A stretch of DNA of 64,000 nt from Hyphomicrobiales bacterium (GCA_900473805.1 UCMS01000006.1:481736-545735); one strand, 5' to 3'. Positions 36,156 to 44,962 are shown, numbered from the stretch's first letter. Numbers and translations are program-made. The notes: generated from the letters alone by a model not told the origin.

Positions 36156-36956
36156 ATGGCGAAACCCTTCTTCTGGAACGAACTGGTGACGACGGACTTC
36201 GCCGCCCTTTCCGCCGACACCACGATCGCCATCCTGCCCATCGCCTCGACCGAGCAGCACGGTCCTCATCTGCCCATCGCAACCGATGTGGCCATTGCCA
36301 ATGGCATGCTGGCGGAACTGAAGGTGCAGCGGCCCGACGACCTGGACTTTCTCGTCCTGCCGACCCAGGAAATCGGCAAGGCCAATGAACACGTCTACGG
36401 CCCCGGCAGCCTGTCCTTCGGCCCGGAAATCCTGATCCCGGCCTGGACGGCGATCGGCAGCAAGGTTGCCGAGGCCGGCATTCGCAAGCTGGTCATCGTC
36501 AATTCCCATGGCGGCAATGTCGATGTCATGAGCATCGTCGCCCGCGAACTGCGCGTTCGCCACCAGATGGTGGTTGTCTCCACCCAATGGGGCCGCTTCG
36601 GAAATCCGGACGGCATGATCTCCGAGCATGAAAGCCGCTACGGCATCCATGGCGGCGAGGTCGAGACCTCCCTGATGCTGCATTTCCGCCCCGAATTGGT
36701 GCGCATGGACAAGGCGCAGAACTTTATCTCGAAAGCGGAGGACATCCGCGCCAACTCGAAATTCCTGACGCCCTTACCGCCTCATTCGCTCGCCTGGATC
36801 GCCCACGACCTCAACCCCCATGGCGTGGTTGGTGATGCCTCCAAGGGCACGGCGGAAAAGGGCGAGGCCATCTGCAAACATCAGGTGGCAGGCTTCATCG
36901 AACTCCTGCGCGACGTCGCAGCCTATCCCCTGTCAAACCTCTACACACCCGGTTGA
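36156..36956 (+). CDS. Creatininase-family amidohydrolase
   Basis: A 266-residue metal-dependent hydrolase. Metal-binding residues of the family are visible in STEQHGPHLPIATD (E33, H35, D44), NSHGGN (about residue 119) and GIHGGEVETSLML. Family members open cyclic amides or amidines (creatinine, N-formyl intermediates of riboflavin/F420 synthesis, 3-dehydro-inosose lactones). ATG at 36156 has AGAGG upstream; the frame is open far upstream without similarity. It ends 12 bp from the convergent LysR gene and shares a promoter word with the transporter operon, so it probably acts on the imported compound or an intermediate of it. Confidence 0.85.
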   Translation: MAKPFFWNELVTTDFAALSADTTIAILPIASTEQHGPHLPIATDVAIANGMLAELKVQRPDDLDFLVLPTQEIGKANEHVYGPGSLSFGPEILIPAWTAIGSKVAEAGIRKLVIVNSHGGNVDVMSIVARELRVRHQMVVVSTQWGRFGNPDGMISEHESRYGIHGGEVETSLMLHFRPELVRMDKAQNFISKAEDIRANSKFLTPLPPHSLAWIAHDLNPHGVVGDASKGTAEKGEAICKHQVAGFIELLRDVAAYPLSNLYTPG

Positions 36957-36968
36957 GAAACGATCACC

Positions 36969-37922
36969 TCACGCGCCGCCGCGAATGCTTTCGGGAATAT
37001 GGCCCCTGTCCTTGAGATCCTGAACCAGAACGATCAGTTCCTGCAGCAGGTATTCGATGAACAGGCTGGTGGCGGAATCGAGCGTCGCCCGCGCCCGGGC
37101 GAAGAGCTTCATCGGCTGATGCCGGACATGCGCTTCGGTGAGCGGCCGAAAGACGAGCTCACCGCGTCGGCATTCTGCCAAAGCATCGAGCGGGTTGAGC
37201 AGCGTCAGCCCCGTCCCGGACTTGACCAGTTGCTTCATCAGTTCGGATGAGTTCGTCTCGACGACGGGTTCGACCGGCAGCGGCAGTGGTGCGAGCGCCA
37301 AGTCGATAATGTTGCGCAGGCTGGTCCCCGATTGCGCCAGGATGAGCGGCTCCTGCACCACCTCGACGAGATCGATTGGCCCCTCCTCCAGCGCCAGCCG
37401 ATGTCCCGGCGGCAGCACGACACCGACGGGTACGTCGAAATTGGCAAGTGTGCGGATGCCGGGCGTCGCGGGAATATTGAAGCCAAGCCCGACATCCACT
37501 TCGCCCGTCAGCACGGGATTGATCGTCGTCACCCCGCCATCGCTGCGCAGCTTGATCTGCACCCGTGAATGCTTGGCGATGAAACCCGAAAGGATCGCGG
37601 GTAACGGACCGGAAGCGAGACCGACGGTCGTCACCAGCGACACCTTGCCGATCTGCGGCGTCTTGAGCCCCCGGAGGCGCCCCTCGAGCCGCTCGTAGTT
37701 CTTCAGAACCTCGCGGATATGCTCGACGCAAAGCTCGCCCGCAGCCGTCAGGCGCAGCCCCTTGGGGAGCCGCTCGAAAATCGGCGCACCCAGCTCTTCT
37801 TCCAGTGCTAAGATCTGCCGATTGACGGCGGACGAGGCCACGTTGAGCCGCGCCGCCGCCTTGCGGATCGAGCCGCATCGAACGATTTCGTTGATATAGA
37901 CGAGCTTTCTGGAGTGCAGCAC
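36969..37922 (-). CDS. LysR-type transcriptional regulator
   Basis: A 317-residue regulator. Residues about 3-62 form the LysR helix-turn-helix (RKLVYINEIVRCGSIRKAAARLNVASSAVNRQILALEEELG) and the rest is the periplasmic-binding-like effector domain. The start is taken as GTG at 37922, because GGAGG lies at suitable distance; a TTG six codons upstream is possible. It is divergent from the binding-protein gene of an ABC transporter and convergent with a creatininase-like gene. The shared GCATC/GATGC words in the intergenic region make it the likely regulator of both. Confidence 0.88.
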   Translation of the reverse strand: MLHSRKLVYINEIVRCGSIRKAAARLNVASSAVNRQILALEEELGAPIFERLPKGLRLTAAGELCVEHIREVLKNYERLEGRLRGLKTPQIGKVSLVTTVGLASGPLPAILSGFIAKHSRVQIKLRSDGGVTTINPVLTGEVDVGLGFNIPATPGIRTLANFDVPVGVVLPPGHRLALEEGPIDLVEVVQEPLILAQSGTSLRNIIDLALAPLPLPVEPVVETNSSELMKQLVKSGTGLTLLNPLDALAECRRGELVFRPLTEAHVRHQPMKLFARARATLDSATSLFIEYLLQELIVLVQDLKDRGHIPESIRGGA

Positions 37923-37954
37923 GGGACCTCCGTTGCGCAAAAATTAGTCATGCC

Positions 37955-38024
37955 GCATCACTATGCATCAAACTTTGGAGCAGTGCAAAAAAAGCATCGA
38001 TGCGGACGAATTTTGATGCTTTTC
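37955..38024. promoter_or_regulatory. Cluster of GCATCA/TGATGC words: likely LysR operator
   Basis: The divergent region between the LysR gene and the transporter operon holds GCATCA at 37955-37960 and 37965-37970 (10 bp apart, one helical turn), the palindrome GCATCGATGC at 37994-38003, and TGATGC at 38014-38019, extended to TGATGCTTTTC. The inverted and phased layout fits LysR-family recognition and activation sites. Confidence 0.5.
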
Positions 38025-38100
38025 AAGACGCAATCGGACCGATCAAATGACCAAAAAGGGAGCCCGAAAACGGGTCCTGCAACGAACAGGGGAACGATCA

Positions 38101-39117
38101 ATGCGCGACATGCTCACCAAGACCAGCCTCTTTGCCCTGATGGGCCTTGCAGCATCGCTGGCCTCCACGTCCTCGGCTCTGGCCCTTGACGAAGTCACCT
38201 ATGGCACCAACTGGCTGGCCCAGGCCGAACATGGCGGTTTCTACCAGGCGGTGGCCGATGGAACCTATGAGAAATACGGCCTCAAGGTCACCGTGGTCCA
38301 GGGCGGCCCGCAGGCCGCCAACCGCTCGCTCTTGATCGCCGGCAAGGTCGATTTCTACATGGGCAGCCCGCTCGGCGAAATGGACGCCGTCAAGGAAGGC
38401 ATCCCGCTGGTCGATGTCGCGGCGATCTTCCAGAAGGATCCGCAGGTTTTGCTCGCCCATCCCGACCAGGGCATCGAGAAATTTGCCGACCTCGCCAAAC
38501 TCGACACCATCTTCATGGGCAAGGACGGCTACGTCACCTATTACGAGTGGATGAAGAAGAACTTCGAGGGTTTCACCGACGAGAAGTACAAGCCCTACAC
38601 CTTCAATCCGGCCCCCTTCATTGCCGATCCGAAGTCCGCGCAGCAGGGTTACCTCACCTCGGAACCCTATGAGATCGAGAAGCAGGCCGGCTGGGCGCCA
38701 AAAGTCTTCCTGCTCGCCGACAACGGCTACAATCCCTACTCGACGATGATCACGACCACGACGAGCATGATCGAGAGCAAGCCGGATGTCGTCCAGCGCT
38801 TCGTCGATGCCTCGATTGAAGGTTGGTACAACTATCTCTACGGCGACAACAAGGCCGCCAACGACCTCATCAAGAAGGACAATCCGGAAATGACGGATGG
38901 TCAGATCGAGTATTCGATCAAGAAGATGAAGGAATATGGCATTGTCGAATCCGCAGAAGCGCTCGACAAGGGCATCGGCTGCATGACCGACGACAAATAC
39001 AAGGCCTTCTTCGACGCCATGGTCCAGATCGGCGTCCAGCCGGCCGACCTTGACTTCAAGAAGGCCTACACCACCCAATTCGTCTGCAAGGGCGTGGGTC
39101 TGGCCCTGAAAAAGTAG
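38101..39117 (+). CDS. NMT1/THI5-like ABC transporter substrate-binding protein
   Basis: Exported binding protein (338 residues) of the NMT1/THI5/SsuA-like class, which bind pyrimidines, sulfonates or similar small molecules. A signal peptide is visible (basic start, hydrophobic LFALMGLAASLAS, cleavage after ALA before LDEVTYGTNW). Conserved stretches are WLAQAEHGGFYQAVADGTYEKYGLKVTVVQGG and LIAGKVDFYMGSPLG. ATG at 38101 follows GGGGAACG. It is the first gene of a run with ATPase, permease, amidohydrolase and FAD oxidase. No TPP riboswitch precedes it, so import of a thiamine precursor is not supported. Confidence 0.88.
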   Translation: MRDMLTKTSLFALMGLAASLASTSSALALDEVTYGTNWLAQAEHGGFYQAVADGTYEKYGLKVTVVQGGPQAANRSLLIAGKVDFYMGSPLGEMDAVKEGIPLVDVAAIFQKDPQVLLAHPDQGIEKFADLAKLDTIFMGKDGYVTYYEWMKKNFEGFTDEKYKPYTFNPAPFIADPKSAQQGYLTSEPYEIEKQAGWAPKVFLLADNGYNPYSTMITTTTSMIESKPDVVQRFVDASIEGWYNYLYGDNKAANDLIKKDNPEMTDGQIEYSIKKMKEYGIVESAEALDKGIGCMTDDKYKAFFDAMVQIGVQPADLDFKKAYTTQFVCKGVGLALKK

Positions 39118-39120
39118 TCG

Positions 39121-39301
39121 CCACCTCCCCCTTGAGGGGGGAGGTCGCAGCGAAGCTGCGGGTGGGAGTGATCACCGTCAACTGACAGTAAAACCCCTCC
39201 CAAACCCTCCCAACAAGGGGGAGGGTTTAACCCAGCCGCACCGCCTTCGCTTCAAGGGAAGCGAGCGGTTACCACGGATCCGCTCCCCCCTTGTGGGGGA
39301 G
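39121..39301. repeat. Mosaic of GC-rich intergenic palindromes (RIME-like)
   Basis: Three palindromes stand in a row between the binding-protein and ATPase genes: ACCTCCCCC-TTGA-GGGGGGAGGT (39123-39145), AAACCCTCCC...GGGAGGGTTT (39202-39228) and CTCCCCCC-TTGT-GGGGGAG (39283-39301). The same core recurs at 58571-58591 and 58831-58854. This is the look of a rhizobial intergenic mosaic element. It could weaken read-through or stabilise the upstream mRNA, giving more binding protein than ATPase. Confidence 0.75.
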
Positions 39302-39375
39302 ATGGCCGGCAGACCAGAGGGGGACTTTTTACCCGCTGACATTGCCGAGTAGCATTCCTTCAAACCGAGTATCGC

Positions 39376-40194
39376 ATGGCTGAGATCGATCCCATCACCG
39401 CCCCTCCCCCAGAACAGCGCCGGGCGCTGGTGGTGATGAAGGACGTGTCCAAGGTCTTTTCCAGCGGCACCGTGGCGCTCACCGGCATGTCACTGACGGT
39501 CAATGGCGGTGAATTCGTCTCGCTGCTCGGCCCCTCCGGCTGCGGCAAGTCGACGGCGCTGCGCATCATCGCCGGTCTCGGCGACACCACATCCGGCACG
39601 ATCGACTGGCCAAGCTCGCGCATCAATGCCAAGGGCCTGCCCGACGGCGACATTTCCTTCGTCTTCCAGGAGCCGACGCTGATGCCCTGGGCAACTGTCT
39701 TCGGCAATGTCTATCTGCCCTTGAAGCTGCGCGGTGTCTCGAAACACGCAGCCTTTGACGACATCATGGCCGCCCTGGAACGCGTCGGCCTGAAGGATTT
39801 CGTGAACGCCTATCCCCGCGAACTCTCCGGCGGCATGAAGATGCGCGTCTCGATTGCCCGCGCTCTCGTCACCAAGCCGAAACTGCTCTTGATGGACGAA
39901 CCCTTTGCGGCCCTTGATGAGATCACCCGCCAGAAGCTGAACGACGACGTGCTGAAACTCTGGAAGGACACCGGCATTACCGTCATCTTCGTGACCCATT
40001 CGGTGTACGAAAGCGCCTATCTCTCGAGCCGCATCGTCGTCATGAAGGCGCGTCCGGGCCGGGTGCATGCGGATTTCCCGCTGCAGACCAGCCTTGACCG
40101 CGACGCTTTCTATCGGACCTCGGAAGACTATCGCCAGGCCTGTGAAACCGTCTCCAGAACACTGCTCGAAGCGATCGGCGGGGAGGAACACTGA
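39376..40194 (+). CDS. ABC transporter ATPase (nitrate/sulfonate/taurine type)
   Basis: ATPase subunit (272 residues) of the importer. It has Walker A GPSGCGKST (about residue 53), Q-loop FVFQEPTLMPWATV, signature ELSGGMKMRVSIARAL, Walker B LLLMDEPFAALDE and switch VTHSVYESAYLSSRI, the typical SsuB/TauB/ThiZ set. Its TGA overlaps the permease ATG (TGATG), giving tight coupling. It lies 258 bp after the binding protein gene, the gap being filled by repeats. Confidence 0.9.
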   Translation: MAEIDPITAPPPEQRRALVVMKDVSKVFSSGTVALTGMSLTVNGGEFVSLLGPSGCGKSTALRIIAGLGDTTSGTIDWPSSRINAKGLPDGDISFVFQEPTLMPWATVFGNVYLPLKLRGVSKHAAFDDIMAALERVGLKDFVNAYPRELSGGMKMRVSIARALVTKPKLLLMDEPFAALDEITRQKLNDDVLKLWKDTGITVIFVTHSVYESAYLSSRIVVMKARPGRVHADFPLQTSLDRDAFYRTSEDYRQACETVSRTLLEAIGGEEH

Positions 40195-40988
40195 TGACCG
40201 GACCGGCCGAAACCCTCCTGAAAATCCTCGTGCCGATCCTCGTTGTCTGCGTCCTGCTGGTGATCTGGCAGGTCGGCGTCTGGGTCTCCGGCGTGCCGCA
40301 ATACATCCTGCCAGGCCCGATCGCCATCGCCGGCGCCCTGATCAAGGACTGGGGCACGCTCTCGCCGGCGCTCTGGGTCACCACCCAGATCACTCTGATT
40401 TCTCTCGCGCTGGCACTGATCGGCGGCGTTGGTATCGCAGTCTTCCTCGTCCAGTCGAAATGGATCGAGGTCGCCTTCTACCCGATCACCGTCATCCTGC
40501 AGGTGACGCCGATCGTGGCAATCGCCCCGCTGATCCTGATCTACGCGCCCTCGACGCAGGTTGCGCTGCTGATCTGCGCCTTCCTCGTCGCCTTCTTTCC
40601 GATCCTCTCAAACATGGTGCAGGGCCTGAAGAGCGTCGACCACAACCTGCTCAACCTCTTCGACCTCTACGGCGCCTCACGCTGGCAGACGCTGCTTTAC
40701 CTGAAGCTCCCAGCCTCCCTCCCCTATTTCATGACGGGCTTGCGCATTGGTGGCGGCCTCGCGCTGATCGCCGCCGTCGTCGCCGAATTTGCCGCAGGGT
40801 CCGCAGGCGCGGGATCAGGCCTTGCCTTCCGCCTGCTAGAGGCCCAGTTCCGTCTGAACATTCCCCGTCTCTTCGCCGCCCTCTTCCTGCTCTCCTGCCT
40901 GGGCGTCGTGATCTTCGCCATCACCTCCTTCATCTCCTGGCTGGCGCTCCACCGCTGGCATGAGAGCAGCCTGAAACGAGAAAACTGA
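40194..40988 (+). CDS. ABC transporter permease (SsuC/ThiX type)
   Basis: Inner-membrane subunit (264 residues) with six predicted helices. The EAA loop that contacts the ATPase is visible as LFDLYGASRWQTLLYLKLPASLPYFMTGLRIGGGLALIAAVVAEF in the family position. It is coupled by TGATG overlaps at both ends, to the ATPase gene before and to the amidohydrolase gene after, which ties the enzyme to the transporter. Confidence 0.9.
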   Translation: MTGPAETLLKILVPILVVCVLLVIWQVGVWVSGVPQYILPGPIAIAGALIKDWGTLSPALWVTTQITLISLALALIGGVGIAVFLVQSKWIEVAFYPITVILQVTPIVAIAPLILIYAPSTQVALLICAFLVAFFPILSNMVQGLKSVDHNLLNLFDLYGASRWQTLLYLKLPASLPYFMTGLRIGGGLALIAAVVAEFAAGSAGAGSGLAFRLLEAQFRLNIPRLFAALFLLSCLGVVIFAITSFISWLALHRWHESSLKREN

Positions 40989-42301
40989 TGTCGACTGCCG
41001 TTGCCACCCTGCCCGCCGCCAAGCGCTTCGTCCTTGCCAACGCGACGCTACCGGAAATCTGCGTTGATGGCGTCGAGGCGCCCGCCTGCGAGGGCCTGAT
41101 CAGCGCCGACATCGTCGTCGCCGACGGCAAGGTCGAGGCGATCCTGAAGCGGGGAGAGGCGCCGGCAGGCTTACCCTCGACGGATCTCCGCAACGGCATG
41201 GTCTGGCCGACCTTCGTCGACATGCACACCCATCTTGACAAGGGCCATATCTGGGACCGCAGGCCGAACCCCTCGGGCGATTTCGTAGGTGCGCTCGAAG
41301 CCGTGAAAACCGACCGCGAGGCCCGCTGGACGGCGGAAGACGTGAAGGCCCGGATGGAATTCTCGCTGCGCACGGCCTATGCCCACGGCACCAGCTTGAT
41401 CCGCACCCATCTCGACAGCCTGGCGCCCCAGCACCGCATCTCTTTTGAGGTCTTCGCCGAAGTCCGCGATGCCTGGGCCGGCAAGGTCGACCTGCAGGCC
41501 GCCGCCCTCTTCCCCTTCGACCAGATCACTGACGAGACCTTTTTCAAGGATCTGGTCGAGGTCATCGTCGCCCACAAGGGCCTGCTCGGTGGCGTCACCT
41601 ACCTGATGCCAGGGCTAGACGAAAAGCTCGATATCCTATTCCGCACGGCAAGCGAGAAGGGCCTCGACATCGACCTGCATGTCGACGAAACGCAGGACAA
41701 GGAAACCCTGACGCTGAAGACCATCGCGGAAGCAAAAATCCGCAATGGCTTCGAGGGCGCAGTCACCGTCGGCCATTGCTGCTCGCTTGCCCGCCAGGAT
41801 GATGATCACGCAAAACGTACCATCGATCTGGTGGCCGAGGCCGGTCTTTCGGTCGTGTCGCTACCCATGTGCAACATGTATCTGCAGGATCGTCATGCCG
41901 GTCGCACGCCCCGCCAGCGCGGCGTCACCCTCTTCCACGAACTGTCAGCCGCCGGTGTCGCCACTGCCGTCTCCTCCGACAACACCCGCGACCCCTTCTA
42001 TGCCTATGGCGACCTCGACCCCGTCGAGGTCTTCCGCGAGGCGGTGCGCATCATCCATCTCGACCACCCGCTCGACACCGCCGCAAGGGTCGTCACCCGC
42101 ACCCCGGCCGATATCCTGAGACGCCCCGATCATGGCCGCATCGCCGTCGGCGGTCGCGCCGATCTCATCCTCTTCAGCGCCCGCCGCTGGAGCGAATTTC
42201 TGTCCCGTCCGCAGGCCGACCGCATCGTGATGCGGAATGGCATGGGCATCGACCGCAGCCTGCCGGATTACCGCGACCTTGACCCACTTCTTGGAGTTTA
42301 G
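40988..42301 (+). CDS. CodA-like amidohydrolase / deaminase
   Basis: A 437-residue metal-dependent enzyme of the cytosine deaminase branch of the amidohydrolase superfamily. The ligand motifs are in order: DMHTHLDKGHIW, LHVDETQDKET, VTVGHCCSLA and SSDNTRDPFYAYG (the catalytic Asp). It follows CodA in layout but differs around the substrate pocket, so the substrate may be cytosine, isocytosine, creatinine, a triazine-like ring or another heterocycle. Start overlaps the permease stop; the FAD oxidase gene begins 2 bp after its stop. Fusion-like coupling with the transporter suggests that it handles the imported compound. Confidence 0.83.
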   Translation: MSTAVATLPAAKRFVLANATLPEICVDGVEAPACEGLISADIVVADGKVEAILKRGEAPAGLPSTDLRNGMVWPTFVDMHTHLDKGHIWDRRPNPSGDFVGALEAVKTDREARWTAEDVKARMEFSLRTAYAHGTSLIRTHLDSLAPQHRISFEVFAEVRDAWAGKVDLQAAALFPFDQITDETFFKDLVEVIVAHKGLLGGVTYLMPGLDEKLDILFRTASEKGLDIDLHVDETQDKETLTLKTIAEAKIRNGFEGAVTVGHCCSLARQDDDHAKRTIDLVAEAGLSVVSLPMCNMYLQDRHAGRTPRQRGVTLFHELSAAGVATAVSSDNTRDPFYAYGDLDPVEVFREAVRIIHLDHPLDTAARVVTRTPADILRRPDHGRIAVGGRADLILFSARRWSEFLSRPQADRIVMRNGMGIDRSLPDYRDLDPLLGV

Positions 42302-42303
42302 CC

Positions 42304-43713
42304 ATGGCCGACTACGCCAAAATCAAGGAAGAACTGGCGGGCATCGCCGTCGAGGACAATCCGGCGCTCGTCAAGCAGAAGAGCCGCGATTTCTACTGGT
42401 ACTCACCGATCCTGAAGGCCGAACTGGACAATGTCGTCGGTGACCTCGTCGTCTCCCCGACCACGGAAGACGAGGTCATCCGGGTTCTGAAGGTGGCCTA
42501 TGCCCATGGCGTGCCGGTCACCCCGCGCGGCGGCGGCACCGGCAATTACGGCCAGGCCATGCCACTGTCCGGCGGCATCGTCTTGAACCTCATCAACATG
42601 AACAAGGTGAAGGAGATCCTGCCCGGCAGGGTCATCTGCGAACCCGGCATCATCATCTCCGAGCTCGACAAGCAGACCAAGGCCCATTCCGGCCAGGAAC
42701 TGCGCTTCCACCCCTCGACCGCCCAGACAGCCTCGATCGCCGGTTTCATCGCCGGCGGCTCCGGCGGCGTCGGCTCGATCACCTGGGGCGGCCTGCGCGA
42801 CCTCGGCAACATCCTGCGCCTGCGCGTCGTCACCATGGAAGCCGAACCGCGCGTGCTCGAACTCTCCGCCTGGGACCTGCAGAAGGTTTCGCACGCCTAT
42901 GGCACTAATGGCATCATCACCGAAGTCGAAATGCCGCTCGCCCCCGCTTACGACTGGGTCGACGTTATCGTCGGTTATGATGACTTCATGGATGCGGTGA
43001 AATTCGCCGATGCCCTCGCCCACAAGAACGGCATCCTCTTGAAGGAAGTCGCGCCGATCGCAGCGCCCATCCCCTATGATTACTTCACACGCCACAAGCC
43101 CTGGCTGAAGGACGGCCAGTCGGTGGTGGTCCTGATGGTCGCCCCCCATTCGATCGAACCCTTCCTCGCCTTCGCCGAGAAGATGAAGGGGGACGTGCGT
43201 TTCCGCTCCGACACGGTCGAGAGCATGAAGGGCATCCCGCATGCCTATGAACTGGCCTGGAACCACACGACGCTGAGAGCGCTGAAGCTCGACAGCAACA
43301 TCACCTATCTCCAGGTCCAGTATCCCGGTCCCGATCACGTCGAGAAGGTCAAGATCATGACCGAGCTCTTCCCCGACGAGGTCATCGGCCATCTCGAATT
43401 CATCAAGTTCGACGGCCAGATCCAGTGCGCCGGCCTGCCGCTGGTGCGCTACACCACCAAGGAACGGCTGGAAGAGATCATCCGCATCCACGAAGAAAAC
43501 GGCTGCCCGATCTTCAATCCGCACCGCTATACGCTCGAAGAAGGCGGCATGAAGCAGACCGACCAGGTTCAGCTTGCGTTCAAGAAGGAGACGGATCCGA
43601 AAGGACTATTGAACCCCGGCAAAATGATCGCCTGGGAGAACCCGGACTTCGATTTCTCCGCCGGCAAGAACTACCTGTTCCCGGGCCTGGAGGTGTTTTC
43701 CGAAGCCTCATAA
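42304..43713 (+). CDS. FAD-linked oxidase (PCMH/GlcD type)
   Basis: A 469-residue flavoprotein. The PCMH-type FAD domain covers about residues 40-215, with VTPRGGGTGNYGQAMPLSGG and IAGFIAGGSGGVGSITWGGL as the FAD-binding loops; the C-terminal cap ends with DPKGLLNPGKMI. Relatives oxidise 2-hydroxy acids, alditols or lactones, passing electrons to oxygen, cytochrome or ETF. It is the last gene of the transporter operon. Which compound it oxidises cannot be told; no covalent-FAD His is evident in the N-terminal loop. Confidence 0.85.
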   Translation: MADYAKIKEELAGIAVEDNPALVKQKSRDFYWYSPILKAELDNVVGDLVVSPTTEDEVIRVLKVAYAHGVPVTPRGGGTGNYGQAMPLSGGIVLNLINMNKVKEILPGRVICEPGIIISELDKQTKAHSGQELRFHPSTAQTASIAGFIAGGSGGVGSITWGGLRDLGNILRLRVVTMEAEPRVLELSAWDLQKVSHAYGTNGIITEVEMPLAPAYDWVDVIVGYDDFMDAVKFADALAHKNGILLKEVAPIAAPIPYDYFTRHKPWLKDGQSVVVLMVAPHSIEPFLAFAEKMKGDVRFRSDTVESMKGIPHAYELAWNHTTLRALKLDSNITYLQVQYPGPDHVEKVKIMTELFPDEVIGHLEFIKFDGQIQCAGLPLVRYTTKERLEEIIRIHEENGCPIFNPHRYTLEEGGMKQTDQVQLAFKKETDPKGLLNPGKMIAWENPDFDFSAGKNYLFPGLEVFSEAS

Positions 43714-43831
43714 AGCCCATCAGATGCGTTGCGACTCCCCGTTCCGGAGCCGCGACGAAGAGCCGCCGGAACGAACTCATTCCGAAGGTACTCCCGGCCG
43801 GTCCCCTCCGGCTCATGCTCTCCACGACATG

Positions 43832-43875
43832 GCATCCCCCATCCCTCGACATCAGGCGGCGAAGGATAGGGATGC
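43832..43875. repeat. Inverted repeat in intergenic gap
   Basis: In the 237-bp gap between the FAD oxidase and the quinone reductase-like gene, GCATCCC...ATCC (43832-43844) faces GGAT...GGGATGC (43864-43875). It may be a terminator for the catabolic operon or a fragment of a dispersed intergenic repeat; there is no T-run. Confidence 0.35.
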
Positions 43876-43950
43876 TGGGACAAACGGCGCGGAAGTTTTG
43901 AATTGAACCCCGACTGCAAAAGCGGCGGGCAACGACTTGGAGCTTTTGAA

Positions 43951-44532
43951 ATGCGCGTACTCGTCCTCCACTCCCATCCCCTCGAAGAAAGTTTTGGCCG
44001 TGCACTTTACAAGCTCACCTGCGAAAGCCTGGAAAAGGCCGGCCACGAGGTCGATGGCTGCAATCTTTACGAGGAGGGTTTTGATCCGGTGCTGTCGGCC
44101 CATGACCGGCGCGTCTATCACGACATCCCGGACAATCTGACGCTGGTGAAACCCTATGTCGATCGCCTGTTGAAGGCTGAAGCGCTGGTCATCGTCACGC
44201 CCGTGTGGAACTTCGGTTTCCCGGCCATGCTGAAGGGCTATTTCGACCGCGTCTGGCTGCCTGGTGTGTCCTTTGATCTGGTGGACGGAAAACTGACCCC
44301 GACACTGCGCCACATCAGGAAGCTCGCCGCCGTCATGACCTATGGCGCCACACCGATGCGCGCCTTCCTCGCCGGCAATCCGCCGAAGAAGATCGTCAAG
44401 CGGGTCATCCGCGCGCAGATCAAGATCGGCGCACCGGTGAAGTATCTGGCCCATTACGACATGAACAATTGCACGGAAGAAACCCGCGCACGCTTCATGG
44501 ACAAGGTCCGCCGCGAGATGGAAAACTTTTGA
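43951..44532 (+). CDS. NAD(P)H dehydrogenase (quinone)-like flavodoxin-fold protein
   Basis: A 193-residue flavodoxin-fold protein of the DT-diaphorase/MdaB group. The FMN loop region starts RVLVLHSHPLEESFGRAL and the family motif TPVWNFGFPAMLKGYFDRVWLPG is strong. These enzymes reduce quinones by two electrons or act as potassium-efflux ancillary proteins. ATG at 43951 has GGAG upstream. It stands alone between the catabolic operon and a terminator; relation to either side is unproven. Confidence 0.85.
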   Translation: MRVLVLHSHPLEESFGRALYKLTCESLEKAGHEVDGCNLYEEGFDPVLSAHDRRVYHDIPDNLTLVKPYVDRLLKAEALVIVTPVWNFGFPAMLKGYFDRVWLPGVSFDLVDGKLTPTLRHIRKLAAVMTYGATPMRAFLAGNPPKKIVKRVIRAQIKIGAPVKYLAHYDMNNCTEETRARFMDKVRREMENF

Positions 44533-44566
44533 ATCCCTGCATGTGAATGCGATGGGTCCAACGTGG

Positions 44567-44597
44567 AAAAGGCCAGTCCCGTGACGGACTGGCCTTT
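44567..44597. terminator. Terminator after the quinone reductase-like gene
   Basis: AAAGGCCAGTCC pairs with GGACTGGCCTTT around a 6-base loop. Flanking A and T tracts let it work in both directions, between the convergent genes at 43951-44532 and 44621-44962. Confidence 0.75.
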
Positions 44598-44620
44598 CCT
44601 TAATCATGACGCTTCCCGCG

Positions 44621-44962
44621 TTACGGCGTGGTTGCCGGCGGGGTCGCCGGGGCAGCCGGAGCCGGAGCGGCAGGCTCAGCAGACGGAGGTGCCGCCGGTT
44701 CTGCCGGAGCGGTGGCGGCCGGCGGGGTAGCCGGAGCCGGATCGGCGGGTGCTGCAGCAGGCGGCGTGGCCGGCTCGCTCGTCGAAGTCGCAGGGGCAGT
44801 CGTGGTATCGGCCGGGTTACGGTCACCGAAGACGAAGAAGGCTGCCGCTGCGATCACGACGATCAGCAGGATAGCGATACCCCAGCTGGCGCCGCTCATA
44901 CCGGCATTCTGCTGTGTCACGTGCGGACGTGTATCGAGGCGAGGATCAGGACGTTGGTCCAT
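44621..44962 (-). CDS. Small membrane protein with Ala/Pro-rich tail
   Basis: A 113-residue protein with a polar N-terminus, one membrane segment (SWGIAILLIVVIAAAAFFVF, about 26-45) and a tail of some 65 residues made nearly only of A, P, T and E. The tail would sit in the periplasm, like wall-spanning linkers. Function is unknown. ATG at 44960-44962 has AAGGAG upstream. It lies downstream of a DUF1236 gene on the same strand (84 bp). Confidence 0.7.
   Translation of the reverse strand: MDQRPDPRLDTRPHVTQQNAGMSGASWGIAILLIVVIAAAAFFVFGDRNPADTTTAPATSTSEPATPPAAAPADPAPATPPAATAPAEPAAPPSAEPAAPAPAAPATPPATTP

Noticed and set aside
36957-36968. Terminator between the creatininase-like and LysR genes
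   Set aside because: Only 12 bp separate the convergent stops and no hairpin fits there.
38025-38100. TPP riboswitch before the NMT1/THI5-like binding protein gene
   Set aside because: The conserved CTGAGA and ACC...GAACCTGA elements are absent; only a short CCCG-AAAA-CGGG hairpin is present.
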